Shown here: in pieces, positions 33,918 through 41,935 of the stretch | Layout of the letters: each line of letters starts with the position of its first letter | How positions within the stretch are numbered: the stretch's first letter is position 1 | Assembly (NCBI GenBank): GCA_045106195.1 | Contig: JBGCEH010000006.1 | Coordinates: 124,001 to 188,000, forward strand | Length of the DNA stretch: 64,000 nucleotides | Reading direction: 5' to 3' | DNA from: Granulosicoccus sp045106195 | GTDB taxonomy: Bacteria; Pseudomonadota; Gammaproteobacteria; Granulosicoccales; Granulosicoccaceae | Notes under the pieces: model-generated | Databases searched by the model: none | What the model saw: only the letters and a program-made list of their open reading frames with translations | What the model was told of the DNA's origin: nothing | Made by a program: the position numbers and the translations under genes

Positions 33918-34132
33918 CGGAATTTTCCTTTGATAAAATGCGGCGCTGATCGCCTCAGACCGGCATCCACGGCAGCCCGAGTGTACAAAGTCATTGATCA
34001 GATTCACTAAGCTTAACAGGAAACACATTCCCTGATACGCCGAGCTATCCGTTAGATATACAAGGGTTTTTCGTGCAAACGATACGCCTGGCGACGTGTG
34101 TATACTCCACGGCAATCCATTTGGTACAAATA

Positions 34133-35395
34133 ATGGTTTCTCTGATGACCGAGCTCGATGACAACAATGTCATGGTACGTCGAACAGCAACACTCAGCAC
34201 AGGACAAATAGAGACTGAGCATCATTCCGGAACCCAGCATGATGGCCTGTACGGTTTCGGTGAGCGCATAAATCCGCGTCGCTCTTTTGTGTTTGTTTCC
34301 AGAGTCCTCGGTCGCCACATACCCGTCAGACCGACTGTAGCGAGGCAGGCGTTCACTTCGCTGGCAGACCAGTTACCTGCCGACCTTCAGGGCCCGATAC
34401 TGATGACAAGTATGGCGGAGACGGCGGTTGGTCTGGGCGCGGGTGTGCACGATGCCTACCTGCAAAGAACACAACGCCACGATGTTCTGAACTTTTCCAG
34501 TACCCGAACCGCTCGCCCCCAGGCAATTTTCGGGCGTTTTTCTGAAGATCACAGCCACGCTTCAGGACACACGCTGTACGTACCCGCTCTAGAGCATGAT
34601 CAGGCACTTCTGTCAGCTAGCCGCACATTGGTGATGGTAGATGACGAGACAAGCTCCGGAAATACTTTCCGCTCTCTCGGGGCTACCCTGAATGCTGCAG
34701 GGCTGAACCGATTTGAACGTGTTATCACCCTGACGCTCACTGACTGGTCTTCCGAAACCATCACAGTGGCATCCACGGCAGTGGCTTCCGGCCAGCTGGA
34801 AGCCGAGCGGTTTTCACTGTTAGCGGGGCGGTATACGTGGACAGCCGATCCCGATGCTGCCCCCATGACACTACCTGACCCAGACGTTCCATCGTCGCTT
34901 GCCTGCATACCAGTGCACAGAGCAGGTGATGCGCGTATCGGCAACTCCACGCGAACACGCATCACTGTTCCTGACGCTCTGCTTGAGTGTTTGGAACATT
35001 ATGCAAGTGACAAGCGACCCGTGCTGATTCTGGGTACAGGCGAGCATGTGTGGGAGCCCTTTTTATTGGCGGAGGCCATCGAGCAGGCAGGACATGGCGT
35101 CAAATTTAGCTCAACAACACGCTCCCCCATATTGACTCACCATGATATTGCCAGCGCCTACAGTTTCAGGGACCATGAAAGTCTGGGTATCACCAATTAT
35201 CTATACAACGTCAACCCGGTGGACTATTCGATGATCGTTATCTGCGTCGATACCCGTGTAGATAACATCGATATGAGCCTTGTGCTTGCCCTTGAAGCGC
35301 ATCTGGTTTTCGACAATCACTTTATCGAACATCAGTCGCTCATTGCCAATGCCCGCTCACTCAAACCTGCAACATTGAAACTGCGTCATGACTGA
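34133..35395 (+). CDS. Ter-associated phosphoribosyltransferase with TRSP domain
   Basis: About 420 residues. The N-terminal phosphoribosyltransferase-like domain contains the early conserved GFGERINPRRSFVFVSRVLGRHIPV and the PRPP loop TLVMVDDETSSGNTF near residue 185. The C-terminal TRSP domain (about 290-420) contains LILGTGEHVWEPFLLAEAIE and YSMIVICVDTR. This architecture belongs to the biosynthetic module of Ter-dependent systems, thought to make a nucleoside-like metabolite. The start is uncertain: GTG at 34073 and ATGs at 34133 and 34145 are in frame, and family proteins begin near the latter. It overlaps the HAD gene by 8 bp. Confidence 0.83.
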   Translation: MVSLMTELDDNNVMVRRTATLSTGQIETEHHSGTQHDGLYGFGERINPRRSFVFVSRVLGRHIPVRPTVARQAFTSLADQLPADLQGPILMTSMAETAVGLGAGVHDAYLQRTQRHDVLNFSSTRTARPQAIFGRFSEDHSHASGHTLYVPALEHDQALLSASRTLVMVDDETSSGNTFRSLGATLNAAGLNRFERVITLTLTDWSSETITVASTAVASGQLEAERFSLLAGRYTWTADPDAAPMTLPDPDVPSSLACIPVHRAGDARIGNSTRTRITVPDALLECLEHYASDKRPVLILGTGEHVWEPFLLAEAIEQAGHGVKFSSTTRSPILTHHDIASAYSFRDHESLGITNYLYNVNPVDYSMIVICVDTRVDNIDMSLVLALEAHLVFDNHFIEHQSLIANARSLKPATLKLRHD

Positions 35396-36155
35396 AACAC
35401 ACACGCTATTGATTCTGACGGATCTAGATGATTCGCTGTTCAGCACCTTGCGCAAGATACCGACCGAGCAGCAAGCCGGAAAAGCACTCGCAGCTCGCGC
35501 TGCAGCCGGGAAGAGCAGTTACATGACGAGCAGACAGGTCGCCTTGCTCGACTGGATGGACCTGTCGCGTTGTGTCCCTGTCACGGCGCGTGGCACCGAA
35601 GCCTATTCCCGCGTTACAGTTCCATTTGCAGGACCGGCAGCCATACTCGCCAACGGTGCCGTTATGCTTGATGAAGCGGGCAAGCTGAATGAAGAGTGGG
35701 CAGAAATAATCAACACGGTACTCGCAGATCTGCAAGATACCATTCACGGCCTGACGGATACACTGAAAGTGCTCGCTGCAAAACGATCCATGGACATCCG
35801 AAGCTGGGCTGTAACAGAACCGTCCTGCGGTGCCGTTTATGCAGTAGCCAAGTCCAATGATTCAACGCACGGCAACGGACTGAAATTGTTGCTTGAAGAT
35901 CTCAGGGATCACTTGCAGGCAAAGGATTCCAGTGCAGGCGATAACTGGCAATTTCATACCAATGGCAATAACCTTTCGGTAACGCCGGCGGGCATCAGCA
36001 AGGCCATTGCCGTCAGGTATCTTCTGGACAAACTTAAATCCAGACAGTCACTGCTGAGCATCGGTGTAGGTGACAGCACAAGTGACCTGGGCTTTATGCG
36101 TCTTTGTGATATGTGGATGACGCCAACGCAATCTCAAATCGACCAGCTGCTGTAG
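35388..36155 (+). CDS. Ter-associated HAD-superfamily hydrolase
   Basis: A 255-residue HAD phosphatase-like protein: motif I LTDLDDSLF with the nucleophile Asp, cap insertion in the middle, and motif IV IGVGDSTSDLGFM. In Ter loci this gene family always travels with the PRTase/TRSP and StiP genes and is expected to dephosphorylate a nucleoside-type intermediate. It overlaps the preceding gene by 8 bp and is followed 5 bp later by the next one, so expression is tightly coupled. Confidence 0.85.
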   Translation: MTETHTLLILTDLDDSLFSTLRKIPTEQQAGKALAARAAAGKSSYMTSRQVALLDWMDLSRCVPVTARGTEAYSRVTVPFAGPAAILANGAVMLDEAGKLNEEWAEIINTVLADLQDTIHGLTDTLKVLAAKRSMDIRSWAVTEPSCGAVYAVAKSNDSTHGNGLKLLLEDLRDHLQAKDSSAGDNWQFHTNGNNLSVTPAGISKAIAVRYLLDKLKSRQSLLSIGVGDSTSDLGFMRLCDMWMTPTQSQIDQLL

Positions 36156-36160
36156 TCGTC

Positions 36161-37261
36161 ATGCAGGCTCAAAAACTTGGCACTTACCGTGTTGATGACA
36201 TCACCTTCCTGCTCAGCCCTTTGTCGGAACGAGAGCTGCGGAAACTCTATACAACCCCAGCCGACAAAGAACTGTTGATTCAACGTGGTCTTTTACACTA
36301 TTCCCAGATGCTAACCCGGGAGCGGGCACCTGATGCACGGTACTTGTCTATTTTTGAGCAGGCGCTGACACGTTTCGGCGAACGAATGGGGCGCGACATT
36401 GCACAGCTTGCTATCGATCTGGCTCAGCGTGTAACGGGCCCGGTAACCTTGTTGTCACTCGTCAGAGCAGGCGTACCTGTCGGTGTACTTTTGCATCGTG
36501 CTTTACGAGAATTGGGGCGGGAGTCCAGCCATTACGGTATCTCCATCATTCGAGATAAAGGCATCGATCTCAACGCCATGCAGCACGTCCTGCAAAACCA
36601 TTGCGCGCAGAGTATTCTGTTCGTGGACGGCTGGACCGGGAAAGGCGCAATCAGCGATGAGCTGGAGTTATCGATGGCCACCCACCCCGAGCTGGGAATC
36701 GAGCCGCGACTGGTTACACTGGCAGACCCTGCAGGCAGAGCCTGGCTAAGCGCCTCATGCGAGGACTGGCTAATTCCATCAGGCATTCTGGGCAGTACGG
36801 TTTCAGGCCTGATCAGCCGATCAGTGCTTCGCGACGGCCCTGAGCAGTCCGACGAGTTCCACGCCACCGCATCGCTTGATGAACTAAAGAATCATGATCT
36901 TTCACAACGGTTTGTGGATACGATCCACGCTCATGTGGTAGCAGCATTGCCTAACACTGTTGCTCGTAGCCACCTTCCATCTGACAGCACAAAAGCTGCG
37001 CAGCTTATTGCCCGCGTGGCTGAGGAATTTTCCATAGAGAACATGAACCGCATAAAACCCGGTATCGCCGAGGCGACTCGGGCGGTGCTGCGACGTGTGC
37101 CGGACAAGGTCATCGTATCAAGTAAGAGCGATGATGATCTGGCGGCCCTGGTTCATCTTGCCATTGAAGCAGGCGTGTCTATTGAAGAGCGTGGAGCTAA
37201 CATACTGCCGTATCGGGCTATCACCATAATCGCGCATCGGGGTCAGACACCTCATGAATAA
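36161..37261 (+). CDS. StiP-domain / PRTase-PELOTA protein of the Ter module
   Basis: About 366 residues. The body matches the 'cysteine protease StiP' family, whose core looks like a phosphoribosyltransferase: LLSLVRAGVPVGVLLHRAL, YGISIIRDKGID and ILFVDGWTGKGAIS (PRPP-loop-like). The last 90 residues fit a PELOTA-type RNA-binding domain (IKPGIAEATRAVLRR, VIVSSKSDDDLAALVHLA). I chose the ATG at 36161, 5 bp after the HAD stop; the frame is open to 36113. The protease label comes from family naming; the sequence argues more for nucleotide chemistry with an RNA-binding tail. Confidence 0.83.
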   Translation: MQAQKLGTYRVDDITFLLSPLSERELRKLYTTPADKELLIQRGLLHYSQMLTRERAPDARYLSIFEQALTRFGERMGRDIAQLAIDLAQRVTGPVTLLSLVRAGVPVGVLLHRALRELGRESSHYGISIIRDKGIDLNAMQHVLQNHCAQSILFVDGWTGKGAISDELELSMATHPELGIEPRLVTLADPAGRAWLSASCEDWLIPSGILGSTVSGLISRSVLRDGPEQSDEFHATASLDELKNHDLSQRFVDTIHAHVVAALPNTVARSHLPSDSTKAAQLIARVAEEFSIENMNRIKPGIAEATRAVLRRVPDKVIVSSKSDDDLAALVHLAIEAGVSIEERGANILPYRAITIIAHRGQTPHE

Positions 37262-38138
37262 TATCGATCCATTACAGTTAGGTGCGACCATGTACGTACC
37301 GGTCATCCATCCACAATTGGTTGAGGTAATAGCGGGCACACGTTATCCCAGCCTGCGATCAGTCGTGTTGTGCCTGGAAGATGCGCTGCACCACAACGAT
37401 GTAACACTTGGAGTGGACAGCCTGAGAACCCTCCTAAAGAGCCGCGATATCAACAGCGGTCCCCTTGTTTTTGTCAGACCTCGCGATCTCGAAATGGCAG
37501 AGCTTATTGCAACTTTCCCGGGAATCGAGAAAGTGGATGGTTTCGTCGTTCCGAAACTGGCCGCCGATAGCTTGCCTGCCTGGGTAGCTATCGCAAAAGC
37601 CGTCGACATTGTGTTGATGCCTACGCTCGAGAGTGCCTGGGTCTTTGATGCGGTGGCCCTAAGTCACTTCACCAACACACTGGTAGACGCTGCCGGGGAC
37701 CGTGTACTGGCATTGCGAGTGGGAGGGAATGATCTGTTGTCACATCTGGCTTTGCGTCGAGTACGAGGGCAGACTCTGTATGAGGGGCCACTGGCGGGCT
37801 GTTTGTCGCAATTAATGTGCAATTTAAGTGGTCGCGGTTTTGCTTTGACGGCACCGGTGTTCGATATTACCGATGACCCCGACACACTGGCACGTGAATG
37901 CCAGCGGGACGCCGATTTCGGGTTTGTGGGTAAAACGGCCATCCATCCAGATCAGATTGATATTATTCAGCAGTGCTTTGCCGTACCGCATTCAGCGTTT
38001 GTCGATGCCCAGCAAGTACTGGATAGCTCAGCACCGGCTGTTTTCAAGCGTGATGGCGCTATGATGGAACCCGCCACTCACCGCAACTGGGCGACAAGAA
38101 CGCTGGCCAGGGCCGCCATCTACGGATGCCGCGCATAG
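37254..38138 (+). CDS. HpcH/HpaI aldolase / citrate lyase beta-like protein of the Ter module
   Basis: A 294-residue TIM-barrel lyase of the CitE/HpcH group. LRSVVLCLEDALHHNDV holds the conserved acidic pair of the metal site, followed by VFVRPRDL (sugar/CoA-side Arg), LMPTLESAWVF and GFVGKTAIHPDQIDII, the family's C-terminal signature. CitE-like lyases recur in Ter biosynthetic modules. It overlaps the StiP gene by 8 bp, is the last gene of the plus-strand arm, and converges with a terD-type gene 12 bp away. Confidence 0.87.
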   Translation: MNNIDPLQLGATMYVPVIHPQLVEVIAGTRYPSLRSVVLCLEDALHHNDVTLGVDSLRTLLKSRDINSGPLVFVRPRDLEMAELIATFPGIEKVDGFVVPKLAADSLPAWVAIAKAVDIVLMPTLESAWVFDAVALSHFTNTLVDAAGDRVLALRVGGNDLLSHLALRRVRGQTLYEGPLAGCLSQLMCNLSGRGFALTAPVFDITDDPDTLARECQRDADFGFVGKTAIHPDQIDIIQQCFAVPHSAFVDAQQVLDSSAPAVFKRDGAMMEPATHRNWATRTLARAAIYGCRA

Positions 38139-38150
38139 TGTGTAATGCCG

Positions 38151-38756
38151 CTATAGGTAATTGTCAGAGAAGGTCTTGATTGTCTCTTCCAGTTTTCTGT
38201 CAGCAGTGGTTTCTCCAATTGCCGCAAACTTCCACCCGCTGGCGTGCTTGTAGGCTTTGCCCATGACCATGGACACCGAACCTGCAAACTTCGGATCATT
38301 GGCAATATCGAACTTGGCATGAATATCATCGACTCTTTGCGGTGTGCCGCTGTAGAGTCTGATGGATGCAAACGGGATATTCTTGAAATCATGGCCCTGA
38401 AAGGAGTTCAGTAAAAATCCAATTTGAGTGGCTTCGGAATTGAGCGAACTGAAATCCACGATAATGACTTCATTGTCCAGTCCGTCGTCGCCATCAAGGT
38501 CGCCGGTGCGATCATCGCCTGAATGCTTGATTCCACCACATGCAGAACTAAGTTGCCCGAAATAGACAACATCCAGAACCTTGCCTGATTGATCAAGAAC
38601 AGCGACTGACGCGTCCAGATCCACGGCTTCCTTCTTTTTCCCGAACAGCCCTTTTTTCTCGATGGCGCCCCAGTTCACGCCTACGCAAAGCTGCGTGAGC
38701 GAGCCTCCGTCTTTTTCTAACGAAATTCTCTGTCCCTTCTGCAGAGAAATAGCCAT
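38151..38756 (-). CDS. TerD-family protein (TerX-like)
   Basis: A 201-residue TerD-family protein: MAISLQKGQRISLEK start, AVDLDASVAVLDQSGK, calcium loop GDDRTGDLDGDDGLDNEVI, and a KKGLFGKKK insertion near residue 38 typical of TerX. The ATG at 38756 has GGGAG ten bases upstream; the frame is open to 38828. It stands alone on the minus strand at the end of the Ter locus with its own promoter region, so the locus encodes three single-domain TerD proteins plus TerA. Confidence 0.9.
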   Translation of the reverse strand: MAISLQKGQRISLEKDGGSLTQLCVGVNWGAIEKKGLFGKKKEAVDLDASVAVLDQSGKVLDVVYFGQLSSACGGIKHSGDDRTGDLDGDDGLDNEVIIVDFSSLNSEATQIGFLLNSFQGHDFKNIPFASIRLYSGTPQRVDDIHAKFDIANDPKFAGSVSMVMGKAYKHASGWKFAAIGETTADRKLEETIKTFSDNYL

Positions 38757-38989
38757 GGTATTTTCGCTCCCGATTAAGTGTTGATTAACAATATTGTTAT
38801 AAAAAGAGTGCCCTTCCGCACTATACAATACGTGTACATAGTGTCAGCTGCACAACTTTTCAATCAGTGTTCATTGCTTTTTCGGGCGTTATCTTCGATG
38901 CGCCTGATGGCGGGATGCCGACCCCGTCGGAAAATATCCTTAGCAAAAAGGTCTCATCAGTATGGAATTCAGATCACCGAGTCTGGTGG

Positions 38990-40651
38990 TCAGGCCGCCT
39001 TGTGTTGCTGGAATTTCTGCAAGAGATCGTCGAGCGACTGTGCGACCTCACCCAGCTGAATAGCCGCGGATTCAACATTAAACGCAGATTCCTTGGTCGA
39101 CTCTGATTGGACAACCACGCCGTTCATTGCGCTGTTGATTTCATCGTTTGCCTCAGACGCCTGAACGAGCGTCTTGTTGATTTCCAGCGTGGTCGTGGTT
39201 TGCTCCTCCACGGACTCGGCGATGATCTCCTGAGTCTCGCTTATTTGCCTGACAATCTTGTTGATATCCTCGATGGCCTGAACGGCAGCACCAGTATCGG
39301 TTTGAATCGAAGCGATACGATTCTGGATCTCTTCGGTGGCCGTCGCGGTCTCTTTTGCCAGCTCCTTCACTTCGTTGGCCACCACAGCAAAGCCCTTACC
39401 GGCATCGCCCGCCCTGGCTGCTTCAATCGTTGCATTCAGTGCCAGCAAATTGGTTTGTTCGGCTATCGAGTTTATGACCTTGATGACGTTACCGATGCTG
39501 CGAGATGAATCTGCAAGCTGGCGTATGCTGACATCAGTACTTTCTGCCAATTCGACTGCTCGGTTGGCAACCGTTGTTGCATCACCTGCGTTCACAGCGA
39601 TCTGCTTGATGGTAGCACCCATCTCCTGCGTAGCGCTGGCAACGCTTTGCACCGATGCACTGACTCTTACCGAGGTTTCCGAAGCATGACTGGTACGCAA
39701 ATTACTTTCATCCGCCACTGATGTGATAGTAGCGCCAAGCGACTTCAGCTCTGCCGCTGACTGGTTCAGCTCCCTGGCTCTTTGACTAATCTGGTCAAAA
39801 CTTCCACGTAGCTCATTGAACATATTATCAAGCGCCATGGCGACTTTTTGTAGATCGTCCTGCTCATCGCCATATTCTATCGGGTAATTCAGATCTCCTC
39901 TGGACGCTGCATTCACCGCACCAAGCAACGATTCAATACGACATTTCAGAGAGGTCGCTATTCGTGCATCGTGCTCAGCACGTTTGCTTTGCTCTTCGAG
40001 CTGCTGGATTTTTTCTGCCTGCTTTTCCTCTTCGGCGCTGGCGGCCAGCAGACGTTGTATTTCAGCCTCTTTCTCGGCAGCATCCTGTTGTTGTTTGAGC
40101 TCAATTACGGCCAGCGCATCTTGCTTGAAAACATTTACTGCTGCGGCAATCAGACCAATTTCATCTTTTCGATTGGAGCCGATAACGTTGATGCTAGTAT
40201 CGCCTGCAGCCAGTTCTCCCATCTGATAAGTAATCATGCGTAGTGGCTTTCCGACGAGACGTAAAACAGTCCACCATTGCGCCACGATCAAAACGGCAAG
40301 AAACAGCACTGCAAGCCATGCACTCGTTATCAGTATTTTTTGTGCCGATGCCTGTGTACTGCTGAAATTCCAGACGATAACCAGCGTGCCGATCCGCTTG
40401 CTTTGCTTACCACTGATAATAGGTACGGCAACCGTGTAAGCGGAACCGTGAAATTCACCCACGGGTTCATCCTTACCGATTTTTTCAGTGAGAAATTTAT
40501 TGTCTGGCTTTAGGCCGCGACCCGCCTCTGACTCATGCTCCAGCCAGAGCGCGTTGTTTTCATCGAAAACGTATGCCACGGCCAGAGCGTTATCCTCTAC
40601 TGCATCAACCGATGATCGTATAACCTCACTGACAACCTCTGTTTTTTCCAA
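38990..40651 (-). CDS. Methyl-accepting chemotaxis protein, frame-shifted main part
   Basis: 553 codons from a TTG at 40651. It contains the end of a periplasmic sensor domain, a second membrane helix (ILITSAWLAVLFLAVLIVAQWW), a HAMP domain (KPLRMITYQMGELAAGD...), a coiled coil with EKQAEKIQQLEEQ, and the signalling hairpin tip NLLALNATIEAARAGDAGKGFAVVANEVKELA. The first helix and start are missing from this frame; they lie in the +1-offset frame at 40597-40872. The two halves join naturally if one base is added to, or the ribosome slips back on, a run of six A at 40645-40650. The last residues (FQQHKAA) lack a CheR pentapeptide. Together with the upstream part it is a normal-length receptor. 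Confidence 0.8.
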   Translation of the reverse strand: MEKTEVVSEVIRSSVDAVEDNALAVAYVFDENNALWLEHESEAGRGLKPDNKFLTEKIGKDEPVGEFHGSAYTVAVPIISGKQSKRIGTLVIVWNFSSTQASAQKILITSAWLAVLFLAVLIVAQWWTVLRLVGKPLRMITYQMGELAAGDTSINVIGSNRKDEIGLIAAAVNVFKQDALAVIELKQQQDAAEKEAEIQRLLAASAEEEKQAEKIQQLEEQSKRAEHDARIATSLKCRIESLLGAVNAASRGDLNYPIEYGDEQDDLQKVAMALDNMFNELRGSFDQISQRARELNQSAAELKSLGATITSVADESNLRTSHASETSVRVSASVQSVASATQEMGATIKQIAVNAGDATTVANRAVELAESTDVSIRQLADSSRSIGNVIKVINSIAEQTNLLALNATIEAARAGDAGKGFAVVANEVKELAKETATATEEIQNRIASIQTDTGAAVQAIEDINKIVRQISETQEIIAESVEEQTTTTLEINKTLVQASEANDEINSAMNGVVVQSESTKESAFNVESAAIQLGEVAQSLDDLLQKFQQHKAA

Positions 40652-40872
40652 CGCAACCCGCCAGCAACCTGCGTGGCCAATAGTTCAGAGATTACGGTGT
40701 GACTGATAGCAGCCTGATCAATGGAATTCTTGTAACTGCTATTGGACGATATCCACATGAGCAAGCCAAACGCAAGCGCTGTACCCACTGCTGTCGTCAA
40801 CAGAAGCCATCGACTGATCGATGATACTCTTTTCGATGAACTTTCAGCGCCATCACCGCTTACGAATTCCAT
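40597..40872 (-). pseudogene. N-terminal part of the frame-shifted chemoreceptor
   Basis: A 91-codon frame that begins with a cytoplasmic start and a clear first membrane helix (WLLLTTAVGTALAFGLLMWI), continuing into a periplasmic domain up to LATQVAGGLRWKK. At the run of six A the translation leaves the receptor-like sequence. A -1 shift there gives ...RWKK-TEVVSEVIRSS and leads into the 553-codon frame. So this and the next entry are one gene broken by a one-base indel, or one read through slippage. Which of these holds cannot be told from one sequence. Confidence 0.7.
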
Positions 40873-40944
40873 ACGGATTTCTATCCTTTAATCAAATGTA
40901 CTTACTATTGGGTGTTCGAGTCTTCAGACGTCGGGAAGCGCTCG

Positions 40945-41544
40945 CTATAGCATGAGCAGCCCTTCTGCATCAATACCGATAGTGACAGCGCCGATAACTT
41001 TGCCCGTGGCAGGATCGGTAATTGAGTAGCTTACTTGCGCCTGATAGCGCTGCGACGAGTCATCGAGCTCTACATCATCAACGAATAAGGTATCCGGACC
41101 CACCGAGAAAGTTTTTTGCCACTTGGCCTCATCACCTTGCCAGAAATCCGAAGTAAGATCGCTTTGTCCAACATTCAGGCCATGGGCATCCATGACGAAT
41201 ACTTCCGTCAGCAAGCCCTCTGATTCTTCACGAACACCTTGCAGATAAATTGACAACTCATTGGCCATCACCTCGTCAACCAAAGGTCCAGTGCCGCTTT
41301 CAGACTCACTGCGCCACTGCTTGTCGAGGCTGTCAATACCTGACTGATCAATTGAGGCATGCTTTGCATTCTGAGCATTGATTGCTTGAACGATCAAAGG
41401 ATTACCAAGCCAGGATTGCGCATGATCTTCCAGATACGCTCTGGCCGCAGCTTCGATTTCAGGATCTGCAGCCACCGGTGCTACAAATGTTGCGGTGACG
41501 CCGACGGTGATGCCCAGCACGAGTGCTGGTAAGTTTATGTTCAT
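40945..41544 (-). CDS. Secreted single Cache/PDC-like sensor protein
   Basis: A 199-residue protein with a signal peptide (ending PVAADP) and a PDC/Cache-like periplasmic domain: VFVMDAHGLNVGQSDLTSDFWQGDEAKWQ resembles the second half of Cache domains, and it ends with KVIGAVTIGIDAEGLL. The ATG follows an ideal AAGGAGG ribosome site ten bases away. It has no membrane helix or output domain and lies 72 bp upstream of the chemoreceptor, so it may act as a soluble ligand-binding partner or hold the sensing function in trans. Confidence 0.7.
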   Translation of the reverse strand: MNINLPALVLGITVGVTATFVAPVAADPEIEAAARAYLEDHAQSWLGNPLIVQAINAQNAKHASIDQSGIDSLDKQWRSESESGTGPLVDEVMANELSIYLQGVREESEGLLTEVFVMDAHGLNVGQSDLTSDFWQGDEAKWQKTFSVGPDTLFVDDVELDDSSQRYQAQVSYSITDPATGKVIGAVTIGIDAEGLLML

Positions 41545-41863
41545 AGGGCTATAGCCTCCTTTTTAGTTAAGGAATTCGTTTTTGCAGGCACTCCAGACAA
41601 TCCCTGCTATCCTAAACATCAGCGGCCGCGTAGCCATTAGATGAATCGAGTAACGTCATCAAAAGGTTAGCTGGGGACTTACCGACGCAAATTGTGAATA
41701 CAGCGCTCGCAATTCACCCAAAGCTCCCAGGCTTTTTACACTCGTCTCCTTAGCCTGAACGGATACCCGAGACGCGTTGACCTGCCTTGAAAGGCATAAG
41801 CGGGGCGTGATCAGCGAGCACTCTGGCATAATTGAGATCTTGCGCACCAGACCAGAAGGGATT
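41545..41863. other. Intergenic region between the Cache gene and the M20 gene
   Basis: 319 bp between divergent genes. I see no convincing reading frame. A 62-codon frame on the minus strand (41659-41847) has no recognisable features. Promoters for both directions must lie here, but no strong core element stands out. Confidence 0.4.
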
Positions 41864-41935
41864 ATGAAAAACGCATTTAATCGATTTTCACAAAATGAAG
41901 GAATTCACGGTGTGCGTGACGGAAAGCCATCATGA
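41864..41935 (+). CDS. Small upstream ORF (possible leader peptide) overlapping the M20 peptidase gene
   Basis: A 23-codon ORF (MKNAFNRFSQNEG...) with an AGAAGGG ribosome site four to five bases before its ATG. Its TGA overlaps the ATG of the M20 gene as ATGA. The better ribosome site of the pair belongs to the small ORF, so downstream translation may depend on it. The peptide has no Arg or other amino-acid run pointing to classic attenuation. It may also be non-functional. Confidence 0.35.
   Translation: MKNAFNRFSQNEGIHGVRDGKPS

Noticed and set aside
40597..40872. Programmed -1 frameshift in the chemoreceptor as an established fact
   Set aside because: The A6 run permits slippage, but a simple mutation or sequencing error explains the data equally well; no stimulatory hairpin was identified.
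41659..41847. 62-codon minus-strand frame before the M20 gene
   Set aside because: No signal, motif, good ribosome site or neighbour link.
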